Source: Schaalia sp. HMT-172 (GTDB taxonomy: Bacteria; Actinomycetota; Actinomycetes; Actinomycetales; Actinomycetaceae). From it: 64,000 bases of DNA. The position numbers were made by a program, and so were the translations under genes. Under the pieces are notes generated by a model. It was not told the DNA's origin. It ran no database searches and saw nothing but the letters and a program-made list of their open reading frames with translations. This document shows, one piece after another, positions 10,360 to 18,054 of this stretch. How positions within the stretch are numbered: position 1 is the stretch's first letter; the number at the start of each line of letters is the position of its first letter. Where the stretch lies: NCBI RefSeq assembly GCF_030644365.1, contig NZ_CP130058.1, forward strand, positions 2,294,001 to 2,358,000, given 5' to 3'.

Positions 10360-11565
10360 TCACTCGCCTTCCTTGAGTAGGGCGCTGGCGTCCGCCGTAT
10401 GCAGGGCGCGCAACGCTATCCACGTTGATACGAGGGCGACAACTCCCATCGACGCCAACGCCCCCACGGCCAGGCCCGCGATCACCGGGAGCGAGGGGAC
10501 CAGGAAGCCGACGCCAATGGTCTGACGCACGAGGCCGGAGAAGGAGGCGATGAGGACCCCCGACACGACGACGCCCACGGCGGCCCCCGCGGCGTTCACG
10601 GTGACGGCCTCGAGGGCGACGACGCGCGAGATGAGCCCCCTGTGGGCGCCCAGGGCGATGAGCGTCCCGAATTCGCGCTTCCGCTCGACGATCATCATGA
10701 CGAAGACGAGGGTAATCATCACCAGCCCGATGCCCCACACGGCCGCGATCAGGGCGCTCACCGTGCGGGAGGTGGCCTCGAGGGAGGCGGCGATGCCGCT
10801 GACCATCGTGGTCGAGGTCGTCACCGAGACCCCGGGCACGCGCGCCTGAATGTCGGCCGCGACGGCGTCCACGTCGCTCCCGGGTGCGACCCTCACCATG
10901 ACCGAGGAGATGATGTGGTCGGTGTCGAGGCTCGTGTACTTGTTCAGCCCTTTTTCCAGCGAGGAATCGATGAGGACGCGCGCCGTGTCGAAGGTCGTGT
11001 ACACGGCGTTGTCGAGGCTGGAGCCGGTGGCATCGAATTGGGCGACGACGCGCAGCTTGTTGCCGAAGAGCGAGAAGTTCTCGGGGTCGGCCACGCCGAC
11101 GTTTGCTCCGACGATGACCTCCATGTCGCCGAGCTCGACGTTCCCCGCGGTGTCGGAAATCCACGGCTGAATGGTGACGTCGGTAGCCGGGTCGAAGGCG
11201 ATGACCTGGTAGCGGCCCGAGCAGCACGAGGCGCGGGCGGTGGCGAGGAAGAGCTGGGCCGAGGCGGACTCGACGCCGTCGACGGCGGCGACCTCGTCGC
11301 GCACCCCCTCGTCCATGTAGAAGTAGGAGGGCTCGGCGCTGACCAGGAACGCCTGCGCATCGAAGTCGTCGGCGTCCGCCGGAGTGACCACGATGTCGGC
11401 TCCGAGGCGCGACTCGACGGTGTGCAGACCCCGGTCGATCCCGGTCACGAGCATGGTCCCGCCGAACACCACCATGGTCATGAGCGCGGAGAAGAGGACG
11501 AGGGTCCCCGATCGCACCGGGTACCCGCGCAGGTTCATCCACGGCAGTCGCGAAAGCGACAACAT
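10360..11565 (-). CDS. FtsX-like ABC permease 1
   Basis: A 401-residue membrane protein of MacB/FtsX topology: one N-terminal helix (about 20-42), a large extracytoplasmic domain to about 265, then three C-terminal helices. The start ATG at 11565 is preceded by AGGAGG at good spacing; an in-frame extension to 11661 is low-complexity and rejected. It pairs with permease 2 and the ATPase. The extracytoplasmic domain contains CC in RASCCSG, a possible disulphide or metal site. The two permeases share architecture and several segments (GADIVV/GADLVV, ATDVTIQPW/ATDFVVSPW), so they probably arose by duplication. Confidence 0.88.
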   Translation of the reverse strand: MLSLSRLPWMNLRGYPVRSGTLVLFSALMTMVVFGGTMLVTGIDRGLHTVESRLGADIVVTPADADDFDAQAFLVSAEPSYFYMDEGVRDEVAAVDGVESASAQLFLATARASCCSGRYQVIAFDPATDVTIQPWISDTAGNVELGDMEVIVGANVGVADPENFSLFGNKLRVVAQFDATGSSLDNAVYTTFDTARVLIDSSLEKGLNKYTSLDTDHIISSVMVRVAPGSDVDAVAADIQARVPGVSVTTSTTMVSGIAASLEATSRTVSALIAAVWGIGLVMITLVFVMMIVERKREFGTLIALGAHRGLISRVVALEAVTVNAAGAAVGVVVSGVLIASFSGLVRQTIGVGFLVPSLPVIAGLAVGALASMGVVALVSTWIALRALHTADASALLKEGE

Positions 11566-11587
11566 GCTATTCCTCCTGTCGCGGCGC

Positions 11588-12778
11588 CTAGATGGGCGCC
11601 AACTTCTGTCCCTGGACGGCGGCGGCGACCCGCGCGAGCGCGAGGCGGGTTCCGGCCACACCGAAGGCTACCAGCAGGGCGACCGTGAGCCCGGCGAGGG
11701 GCGCAGACCGAGCCGGCGTCGTCAACGCCGCGAGCGCGCTGGCGTCGCCGAGCAGGGGTACGGCGGCGGCTCCGACGACGACGCCGGCGAGGGCGCCCGC
11801 CGCGTGAAGAATCAGGGATTCGGCCGTCATGACTCGCGCAATCGTCTTCGCCGACGCCCCAATCGAGCGCCACACGTACAGCTCGTGTCGACGCTCGTTC
11901 ATGAGCGTGGCCTGGGCGACCATCAGGGCGGCCAGCAGGACACCCCAGGTGATGCCGAGCACGCCGAGGAGCGCGCTGCGGTGGGCGCGCACGTCCGAGG
12001 CCGTGGCTGAGACGGCCGCCTCAGAGCGGACGGCGGTCACTTTGCGCACGTACAGGTTGATCCACTCCGTGACGCTATCGACCTGCCGGGAGTCGGCGAC
12101 GTGCACGAGGGCGACCGTGTAGTCGCGGTCCGGCGCCAGGGAGGCGTAGGTGTCCACACCCGATTCGACCGACGCGGCGATGACCTGCGTGAGCGTGTCC
12201 ATGCTGACGAAGACGGCGTGATCCCAGTCGGTGCCGGTGGCCTCCAGGTGTGCGCCCACGGGCCACTGCTTCCCGAAGAGTGTCACCTCGCCCGCCGGGG
12301 TCTGCGCGGCGGCGGCTCCGACCGTGACGGCGCCCTCGGGCGCATACTTTCCTTCTCCCTCGGCGATCCACGGCGACACGACGAAGTCGGTCGCGGGGTC
12401 GTAGCCGATGATCCACTGGGTCGTCCCGTCGGGCTGCGTCTGGGAGATGGCCAGCTGGTAGGTGACGGCGGCGATCTCCTCGTTGGCGTCCATGCGCGCC
12501 AGGGTCGCGCGCGGCTGGTCGCATTGGGCGGGGGTTCCGAGCATGCTCAGTGCCCGCTTGTCCACGATGTTCAGGCAGGAGGTCGGGTACACGACGAGGT
12601 CGGCGCCGAGTCGGCGCTCGGCGAGGCTGAGCTGGGCGCTCATGCCGTCGAGGGCGACGAGGCCGCCGAACACGCACGCCGCCTGGGCGAGCGCGAGGAC
12701 CAGGATGATCGCGGCGCGCACGGGATGTGCCAGGACGTTCTTGAGGGGAACCCGGCGCAGCATGAGGGAGCCCGTCAT
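11588..12778 (-). CDS. FtsX-like ABC permease 2
   Basis: A 396-residue paralogue of permease 1 with the same topology: N-terminal helix near 18-40, extracytoplasmic domain, three C-terminal helices with conserved HAAGALAGVVVG. The start ATG at 12778 overlaps the stop of the DUF6273 gene in an ATGA arrangement, favouring it over an upstream in-frame ATG. The two permeases probably form a heterodimer energised by the ATPase at 9675-10358. Confidence 0.87.
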   Translation of the reverse strand: MTGSLMLRRVPLKNVLAHPVRAAIILVLALAQAACVFGGLVALDGMSAQLSLAERRLGADLVVYPTSCLNIVDKRALSMLGTPAQCDQPRATLARMDANEEIAAVTYQLAISQTQPDGTTQWIIGYDPATDFVVSPWIAEGEGKYAPEGAVTVGAAAAQTPAGEVTLFGKQWPVGAHLEATGTDWDHAVFVSMDTLTQVIAASVESGVDTYASLAPDRDYTVALVHVADSRQVDSVTEWINLYVRKVTAVRSEAAVSATASDVRAHRSALLGVLGITWGVLLAALMVAQATLMNERRHELYVWRSIGASAKTIARVMTAESLILHAAGALAGVVVGAAAVPLLGDASALAALTTPARSAPLAGLTVALLVAFGVAGTRLALARVAAAVQGQKLAPI

Positions 12779-13623
12779 CGCCCGTCCCCACCGACCTCGG
12801 ACAGGTCGATCCACAGCGCGGGCCGAGCCCCGTACAGGACGTCGACATTCGCGCCGCTGGCGACCGGCGTGCCGGCCGCGTCAACGAATTGCGCGGCGAA
12901 GCCGTAGGTTCCTGGCGAGCGCAGCCACCAGTCGGCCGTCCCGTCCTCGGTGACGGTCAGGGCGCCCGAGGCCGCGTATTCGCTCGCGAGAGCCTCGCCG
13001 ATGTCGGAGCGGTTGGCGCTGCCGGAGAGGTAGACGACGCTTTCCTGCTCGCTGAGCGCGAAGACGCGGTCCTGCGTGGGCGCGCCTCCCGGGGCGCCGG
13101 TGACGGACTGGTCGGCGTTGTCGTTGAGGACGGAGGGGATGATTCCCCGCTGGGCGGGCGTGAAGGCGGCGTCGAAGAAGTCGTCGTTCATCCACGCGCG
13201 CAGGTCGCTGTCCGCCCACGTCACGTCCTGGAACGGAACGTGGTTGTACTGGCGTCCTTCGAGGACGTCGGCGCTGAGCAGCAGGAGCCGGTCGTCGAAA
13301 CGCTCCAACACGATCCACCGGATCGACTCCGGGCCGTTGGAGGCGTCTCCGTCCTGTTCGAAGGAGCCGAAAGAGACGACGTCCCCCTTGGTGGCCCCGC
13401 GGTAGGGGAGCGCCGGGTCCTCCTCGACGAGGCCCGCCGCGCGTTCTCGTGCGTCCGCGTAGTCCCCGAGGCCGACGAAAAGCCCGTATGCCCCCGAAGC
13501 GTCCCCGGACTCAGCCAGGCGCAGAGCCTGCGCGTAGCGCTGTGAACGCTGGTGGTAATGGAACAGGATGCCGAGGGTCACCGCGAGGAGAACCGCCGTG
13601 AGTACGACGGTTCCCTTCTTCAT
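12775..13623 (-). CDS. Membrane-anchored DUF6273 domain protein
   Basis: About 282 residues: MKKGT then a hydrophobic helix (about 6-22), leaving the rest outside the membrane. The body has a short TPR-like segment (YAQALRLAESGDASGAYGLF) and a DUF6273-type domain with the characteristic WWLRSPG near the C-terminus. DUF6273 is a predicted ligand- or glycan-facing domain of unknown function. I chose the ATG at 13623 because it precedes the membrane helix; an in-frame GTG at 13653 is possible. The gene sits between DUF4418 and the permeases, so it is probably the extracytoplasmic partner of the transporter. Confidence 0.8.
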   Translation of the reverse strand: MKKGTVVLTAVLLAVTLGILFHYHQRSQRYAQALRLAESGDASGAYGLFVGLGDYADARERAAGLVEEDPALPYRGATKGDVVSFGSFEQDGDASNGPESIRWIVLERFDDRLLLLSADVLEGRQYNHVPFQDVTWADSDLRAWMNDDFFDAAFTPAQRGIIPSVLNDNADQSVTGAPGGAPTQDRVFALSEQESVVYLSGSANRSDIGEALASEYAASGALTVTEDGTADWWLRSPGTYGFAAQFVDAAGTPVASGANVDVLYGARPALWIDLSEVGGDGR

Positions 13624-13663
13624 CGTTGCCCTGCTCAGGCGCACGCGTGTCACCTGCCGGGCG

Positions 13664-14089
13664 TCAGGCCTGGGAGGCCTTGTCCTTCTTGAGCGTGTTC
13701 ACGACGGCGGCGACGCCGCCGCCCGCGACGAGGACGCTCATGATGCGCACGAAGGGCTGGAACACCGTGTGACAGCGCATCGTCTTCATCATGCACAGCG
13801 GGCAGATGACGCCGGGGATGAAAAAGACGACGACGGCGCCGACGAGGCAGAGGACCTGGAGGGCGAGGCGCACGCCCTTGTTCTTGATGAAAGCCGCCGT
13901 CCCGAAGAACACGGCGAGGCCGGCGGCGCTGGCCGCGACGGAGTTTTGGCACTGATGGCAGTGCATCCAGGTTCCGTCCGGCCTGGGTTCACACGCAGAA
14001 AAGACGGTGACGCCTCCCGCCAGGAGCGCGGCGCTCAGGGCAGCGGGCACGAGGGGGATGACGAGGTCCTTCTTGGACACGGTATTCAT
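13664..14089 (-). CDS. DUF4418 family membrane protein
   Basis: A 141-residue protein with four hydrophobic helices. It has a CxxC-like pattern in HCHQCQNS and a second cysteine cluster in ICPLCMMKTMRCH, both typical of DUF4418, a small family that commonly accompanies FtsX-type ABC genes in Gram-positive bacteria. It is the first gene of the leftward operon. The paired cysteines suggest metal binding or a redox role, but no function is established. Confidence 0.85.
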   Translation of the reverse strand: MNTVSKKDLVIPLVPAALSAALLAGGVTVFSACEPRPDGTWMHCHQCQNSVAASAAGLAVFFGTAAFIKNKGVRLALQVLCLVGAVVVFFIPGVICPLCMMKTMRCHTVFQPFVRIMSVLVAGGGVAAVVNTLKKDKASQA

Positions 14090-14103
14090 TCCTTACGGGC
14101 GGG

Positions 14104-14152
14104 CAAGTATTGACAAGCTTTATAAAAGTATCATAAGCCTAATTTACTGTGG
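14104..14152. promoter_or_regulatory. AT-rich divergent promoter region
   Basis: An unusually AT-rich island in GC-rich surroundings. On the plus strand TTGACA (14110-14115) is followed 17 nt later by ATAAGC (or CATAAG after 16 nt), serving the L,D-transpeptidase side. The minus strand offers TATGAT and TATAAA choices for the ABC operon. No assigned regulator. Confidence 0.4.
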
Positions 14153-14310
14153 AACACAAGGGTTTCCCCTCCCTCCAGGCTCCCGGACGCGACGCACGCA
14201 CTCCCTCCTGCATGCGCGCGCGACGGCTCCCCACGCGCGGTCCAAAACAACCACTCTGCCTCCCCCACAGCGCCTAAGATTGAGGCATTCCCCACCAACG
14301 AGGTGTCACC

Positions 14311-15750
14311 ATGAACAGGATCAGCATCCGCCTTCTCCACTGCCTCGGCGCGTCGATAACCGCGCTCGCGTGCGTCACCCTCTCCCCCCTCGCCGCCGCT
14401 GCAACAGACGCCACGGCCGCAGACAGCACCGTCGTCACGGCACCCTCCGGCGAGGCACCGACCACCCCGGCCTCGCCGGCCTCGCCCGAGGCATCCCTGG
14501 CCTCGTCGAGCACCACCCCGACCACCCCGGCCTCGCCCCAGGCGTCCCCGGCCTCGTCGAACGACGACCCTGCACCCGCCACGCCCTCCCCCACCCCGAC
14601 CCCCGAGCCGAGCGCCACCCCAACCGAGCCTGCGCCGCCCGTCACCGGCCACTGGGTACGCCAGGCGGCCGGATGGCGCTACGAGTTCTCCGACGGCACC
14701 TGGCTCAAGGGCGGCGTCCACGCGGTGGGAGCCACGCGATACGCCTTCACCGACGACGGATACGTGCCGGTGGGCTGGTACCGCAGCCCAGAGGGCACCT
14801 GGTACGCCTCCACCGAGGACGGCGTGCGCACCGGCTGGTACCACGACGGCGCCGCCTGGTACTTCCTTGACGGCGACGGTTCCATGGCCACCGGATGGCG
14901 TCTGTCCGGGGGCGCCTGGTACTACCTCGACCCCACGCGAGGCGGCGCCATGGCCACCGGCTGGGCCAAAGACGCCAACACCTGGTACTACATGGACGCC
15001 TCCGGGGCGATGAAGTCCTCGACCTGGGTGCGTGAGGGAGCCTGGTACTACCTGACGGGCAGCGGAGCCATGGCCACCGGATGGTTTATCGCCGACGGAT
15101 CCTGGTATTACGCGGACGGCAGCGGCGCCATGGCCACCGGGTGGCTCAACGACTCCGGCACCTGGTACTACCTGAACCCCTCGGGCGCGATGGGCACCGG
15201 GTGGATTCAGGAGGGATCGAGCTGGTACTACCTGAACCCGAACGCCGGCGGCGCCATGGCCACCGGCTGGGCCGCAGTCGGCGGCGCATGGAACTACTTC
15301 GACCGCTGGAAGGGCTTCTGGGTGTCCGGCCGCGCCGACTTCGAAGCCGACTGGAACTACGCGAAGACCCTCTACAGCCCCACCAACTACCTGGTCGTCG
15401 TCGACACCGGCGCCCCGCACTGCATGACCTTCTACTGGGCGGAAGGCACCTGGCAGCCGCTCACGGACATGCCGTGCTCCGTCGGCAAGGCATCGACCCC
15501 CACGGTCACCGGCACCTTCACCATCAAGAACCGCGGCTCCTCTTTCGGGCACGGATACACGGCGTACTGGTGGACCCAGTTCTACGGCGACTACCTCTTC
15601 CACTCCGTCCTCTACTACGAGGGAAGCTACACGGTGAAAGACGGGACACTCGGCGGCCACGTCTCCCACGGGTGCGTGCGCCTGCGCTACGAGGACGCCA
15701 AGTGGCTACACGACACGATCCCATCGGGGACCTACGTGACGCTCTACTGA
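14311..15750 (+). CDS. L,D-transpeptidase (YkuD) with cell-wall-binding repeats
   Basis: A secreted 479-residue protein that probably makes 3-3 cross-links or attaches to peptidoglycan. In order: signal peptide (about 1-32), a Pro/Thr/Ser/Ala linker (35-110), about ten wall- or glucan-binding repeats of the GAMATGW/WYYL type (110-335), and a YkuD catalytic domain (about 350-479). The active-site motif is HVSHGCVRL with catalytic Cys near residue 455. A GAGGTG Shine-Dalgarno precedes the ATG. Monocistronic and divergent from the ABC operon. Two copies of a GGCCTCGTCGA motif lie in the linker. Confidence 0.93.
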   Translation: MNRISIRLLHCLGASITALACVTLSPLAAAATDATAADSTVVTAPSGEAPTTPASPASPEASLASSSTTPTTPASPQASPASSNDDPAPATPSPTPTPEPSATPTEPAPPVTGHWVRQAAGWRYEFSDGTWLKGGVHAVGATRYAFTDDGYVPVGWYRSPEGTWYASTEDGVRTGWYHDGAAWYFLDGDGSMATGWRLSGGAWYYLDPTRGGAMATGWAKDANTWYYMDASGAMKSSTWVREGAWYYLTGSGAMATGWFIADGSWYYADGSGAMATGWLNDSGTWYYLNPSGAMGTGWIQEGSSWYYLNPNAGGAMATGWAAVGGAWNYFDRWKGFWVSGRADFEADWNYAKTLYSPTNYLVVVDTGAPHCMTFYWAEGTWQPLTDMPCSVGKASTPTVTGTFTIKNRGSSFGHGYTAYWWTQFYGDYLFHSVLYYEGSYTVKDGTLGGHVSHGCVRLRYEDAKWLHDTIPSGTYVTLY

Positions 15751-15775
15751 CGGCCTGGTGGCGGCCCGCTGGGGG

Positions 15776-15965
15776 ACTGGCGCGCCGCCGAGGGACTGGC
15801 GCGATGCCGGGGAACTGGTGCACCGCCCGCCGATGGTCCGCGACGAGCTGCGTTGCCATGTCGGCGCGCTGCCGGGGAACTGGTGCGCCGCCGGGGAACT
15901 GGTGCGCCGCCGGGGAACTGGCGCGCCGCCGGGGAACTGGTGTGCCGCCGGGGTACTGGCGCGCT
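15776..15965. repeat. Degenerate 19-bp minisatellite
   Basis: Five contiguous copies of a 19-bp unit close to GCGCCGCCGGGGAACTGGT occupy 15866-15960. Two or three more lie at about 15780-15836, separated by a unique segment. Each block ends in a GCCCGCCGATG variant. 19 is not a multiple of three, so the array is not coding. Confidence 0.85.
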
Positions 15966-16169
15966 GCCCGCCGATGTCGTGCAGGCTTACCGATGCGGCC
16001 CGGCCTCGCACGGAAAGAGGGCACCGCAGGACGCAGGCAGGAACATCACCGGCTCTTCGCATGTGAGGGTGTAGGGGTGTTGGGTAGGGTTCGGCATATC
16101 GTGGCCGGGTAGGGGTCAAGGTCTTCCGATGATGGAGGTTCCGACACCGTCCATCTGAAAGACCTCGAC

Positions 16170-16292
16170 ATGCCCACTACTACCTCTGATCGCCCTGACC
16201 TGAGCGCGTTCACGCGCCTGGATGGCTTGGGGTTGGAGGTGACGGGCCATCGCATTGAGCCAGCACCTGACCGGGCAGTCCTGCACCAGTGA
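16170..16292 (+). pseudogene. ISL3-family transposase remnant (N-terminus)
   Basis: A 40-codon frame reads like the first residues of ISL3 transposases (core FTRLDGLGLEVTGHRIEP), then stops at 16292, where unrelated repeat DNA begins. The zinc-finger and catalytic regions are absent. GGTCTTCCGATGATGG upstream (about 16121) could be the old left terminal repeat. A dead fragment beside the repeat island. Confidence 0.6.
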
Positions 16293-16318
16293 GGGAGCAG
16301 GACACCAGGGGTAATGGT

Positions 16319-16394
16319 GGGGGTTTTGCACCATTAGAAGCATCCCGCCGGCGTGTCGCCGGCGTGTCGCGGCTCTAATGCTGCAATTCCCCCC
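16319..16394. repeat. Module A palindrome, copy 1
   Basis: About 76 bp. The left arm GGGGGTTTTGCACCATTAGA pairs with the right arm TCTAATGSTGCAATTCCCCC apart from a 2-bp mismatch and small changes. The loop carries a direct GGCGTGTCGCC repeat. Seven copies occur in the window. Confidence 0.85.
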
Positions 16395-16483
16395 GTTTGG
16401 TGGCGGTGTCATTGGAAAGCAGGCCGCGCCCGGGCCCGCTCGCGCTCTCTGACCCTTCCGGAGAGCGTCACATCTTTGACGAT
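16395..16483. repeat. Module F direct repeat, copy 1
   Basis: An 89-bp non-palindromic segment repeated almost identically at 16625-16713. Both copies sit directly before a module A copy. No coding signal. Confidence 0.75.
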
Positions 16484-16560
16484 GGGGGGTTTTGCACCAT
16501 TAGAAGCCTCCCCTCGGCGTGTCGCCGGCGTGTCGCGGCTCTAATGCTGCAATTCCCCCC
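16484..16560. repeat. Module A palindrome, copy 2
   Basis: Same arms as copy 1, with loop variant CCTCCCCTCGG. It is followed by a 64-bp segment (16561-16624) that also follows the A copies at 39994 and 55754. Confidence 0.85.
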
Positions 16561-16624
16561 GTTTGGTGGCGCCCTCGACGTGGGCCGAGCTCGACCGTGC
16601 ACCTCTCACAGCGCAATTCCTTCC

Positions 16625-16713
16625 GTTTGGTGGCGGTGTCATTGGAAAGCAGGCCGCGCCCGGGCCCGCTCGCGCTCACTGACCCTTCCGGAGAGCGTCG
16701 CATCTTTGACGAT
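16625..16713. repeat. Module F direct repeat, copy 2
   Basis: Near-identical to 16395-16483, with only a few base differences. Confidence 0.75.
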
Positions 16714-16790
16714 GGGGGGTTTTGCACCATTAGAAGCATCCCGCCGGCGTGTCGCCGGCGTGTCGCGGCTCTAATGCTGCAATTCCCCCC
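16714..16790. repeat. Module A palindrome, copy 3
   Basis: Same arms; the loop matches copy 1. It is followed by short GGTTCGGGGCGGTGAGGT repeats leading into module B. Confidence 0.85.
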
Positions 16791-16850
16791 GTTTGGTGGC
16801 GGTGAGGTCGAGGTTCGGGGCGGTGAGGTCACGGTTCGGGGCGGCATGGC

Positions 16851-16925
16851 GCCCAAACCGCAGACCACCTCGGCGAAAAACGCCAACAATGGGGTGTCGT
16901 GGGCGAGGTGGTCTACGTTTTGGGC
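16851..16925. repeat. Module B palindrome, copy 1
   Basis: About 75 bp. GCCCAAACCGCAGACCACCT at the left is complemented at the right by AGGTGGTCTACGTTTTGGGC. The loop contains CGGCGAAAAACGCC. Five copies occur in the window, each following an A module. Confidence 0.85.
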
Positions 16926-16954
16926 AAAACTGTCTCCGACACGGTGTGTTGTTC

Positions 16955-17105
16955 GCACGTAGGCCCCTGAACCTGCATGTCAGCCTCTTGGTGTGCACGT
17001 AAACCTCTGGACATGCGCGTGGGCGGCGCTGCCCACGTGCATCTCATCGGGCCCTCGCGCGAGGTGTCGGGCCCACGTGCGCGGTGAGGAGCGCGGGCAA
17101 TTAGC
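16955..17105. repeat. Module E, copy 1 (20-bp units around a palindrome)
   Basis: Three 20-bp direct units at 16955-16974, 16975-16994 and 16995-17014 share GCAYGTNRRCCYCTG. A central GTGGGC...GCCCAC palindrome follows (about 17019-17037), then inverted units containing TCGGGCCCACGTGC. It starts about 29 bp after module B, as in the other two islands. Confidence 0.65.
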
Positions 17106-17109
17106 GAGC

Positions 17110-17283
17110 CTTGGCGAACTGCGCCCCTGACACTGAGTGCCCTTACCCGGCCAATTGTTCGCCCGCCCATCAGGCACGTGAAGGCATTCACGCCCCTCGA
17201 TGAACCATCCGCCTTCAACACCGACTTTCCCGTACCAAAAAGCCAAAAAGTCACCACATAGCCAACACGTTTTGTCCTATAAC
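17110..17283. repeat. Module D, copy 1
   Basis: A dispersed non-coding repeat of about 170 bp, also at 43400-43611 and in part at 56310-56422. Its last 65 bp (CCGACTTTCCCG to TTTTGTCCTATAACC) are best conserved. It lies just beyond the terminator of the leftward tRNA-Ser gene. Confidence 0.7.
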
Positions 17284-17340
17284 CGAAACGCGGACCGACC
17301 CGGGCGCCCGGACCCGCGCAGGCGGCACGGGCACGCACAA

Positions 17341-17371
17341 AGCCCCGGGATTCCAGTGGAATCCCGGGGCT
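17341..17371 (-). terminator. Terminator of tRNA-Ser(GCU)
   Basis: A near-perfect hairpin, AGCCCCGGGATTCCA and its complement, followed on the minus strand by TTTGTG. It starts 6 nt past the tRNA 3' end. Confidence 0.85.
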
Positions 17372-17376
17372 GGGAG

Positions 17377-17466
17377 CGGAGACGGCGGGATTTGAACCCG
17401 CGAGGGGCTATGCACCCCTACCTCCTTAGCAGGGAGGCGCACTCGACCGGACTATGCGACGTCTCC
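17377..17466 (-). tRNA. tRNA-Ser (anticodon GCU)
   Basis: A 90-nt class II tRNA with acceptor stem GGAGACG/CGTCTCC and discriminator G. The anticodon loop CTGCTAA gives GCU. The long variable arm TAGGGGTGCATAGCCCCT is the serine hallmark, and the T-arm has GGTTCAAATCC. CCA is not encoded. Confidence 0.95.
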
Positions 17467-17545
17467 AGTGCCGACTACTCTAGGCTATTTTCGCCGCGAG
17501 CGCGAACCGCACCCGCCGCAAGCGCCCAAGAGGCGGTCGGCTCGG

Positions 17546-17632
17546 CGGAGGGCGAGGGATTCGAACCCCCGGTGCCATTGCTGACACAACGGTTTTCAAG
17601 ACCGTCTCTTTCGGCCACTCAGACAGCCCTCC
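17546..17632 (-). tRNA. tRNA-Ser (anticodon UGA)
   Basis: An 87-nt class II tRNA with acceptor stem GGAGGGC/GCCCTCC. The anticodon loop CTTGAAA gives UGA. It has a long variable arm and GGTTCGAATCC in the T-arm, and lies 79 bp upstream of the other tRNA-Ser in the same direction. Confidence 0.95.
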
Positions 17633-17769
17633 AGACCCGCCTCATCCTACAGGAACGGGCGGCGCAATGCCGACAGCGCGGACACAGGCGCCGCGAAGCC
17701 TACGACAGAAAGTGAACACACAGACAAGCGGGCGGCGCCTCCGTGGGATCGAGCTAGGACATGCCGCGC

Positions 17770-17932
17770 GCACGCGAGGGGTGAACCCCAGGCACCCAAA
17801 ACACGCCCACACCGCCCGCGCGAGGAGTGAACCCGACTGCGCAGGCCGTCGCAACGATGTGCTTCATGTGTCGCCCGCACGCGAGGGGTGAACCCCAGGC
17901 ACCCAAAACACGCCCACACCGCCCGCGCGAGG
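17770..17932. repeat. Duplicated 56-bp segment upstream of the tRNA genes
   Basis: Two identical or near-identical 56-bp copies (17770-17825 and 17877-17932) are separated by 51 bp. Each carries the small palindrome GGGGTGAACCCC. The surrounding 17633-18054 stretch holds no convincing gene; tRNA promoters on the minus strand must lie near 17640-17700. Confidence 0.8.
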
Positions 17933-17991
17933 CACCGGTACCCGGACACAGCAGTCTCAACCAACGACGCGCACACACCACGTGTGCGCAA

Positions 17992-18029
17992 GGGGGCGGG
18001 CCCGGGGCACTCGCCCCGGGCCTGCCCCC
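17992..18029 (-). terminator. Terminator of the AGE-family gene
   Basis: A long GC hairpin, GGGGGCGGGCCCGGGG against CCCCGGGCCTGCCCCC with a 6-nt loop, located 26 bp beyond the stop codon. A short TTGCG follows on the minus strand. Confidence 0.75.
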
Positions 18030-18054
18030 CCCTGTCACAGCGACGACAGCCCTG

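Noticed and set aside
16319-16790. Module A as a simple transcription terminator
   Set aside because: No U-tract, several tandem copies, and dedicated terminators lie next to the genes instead.
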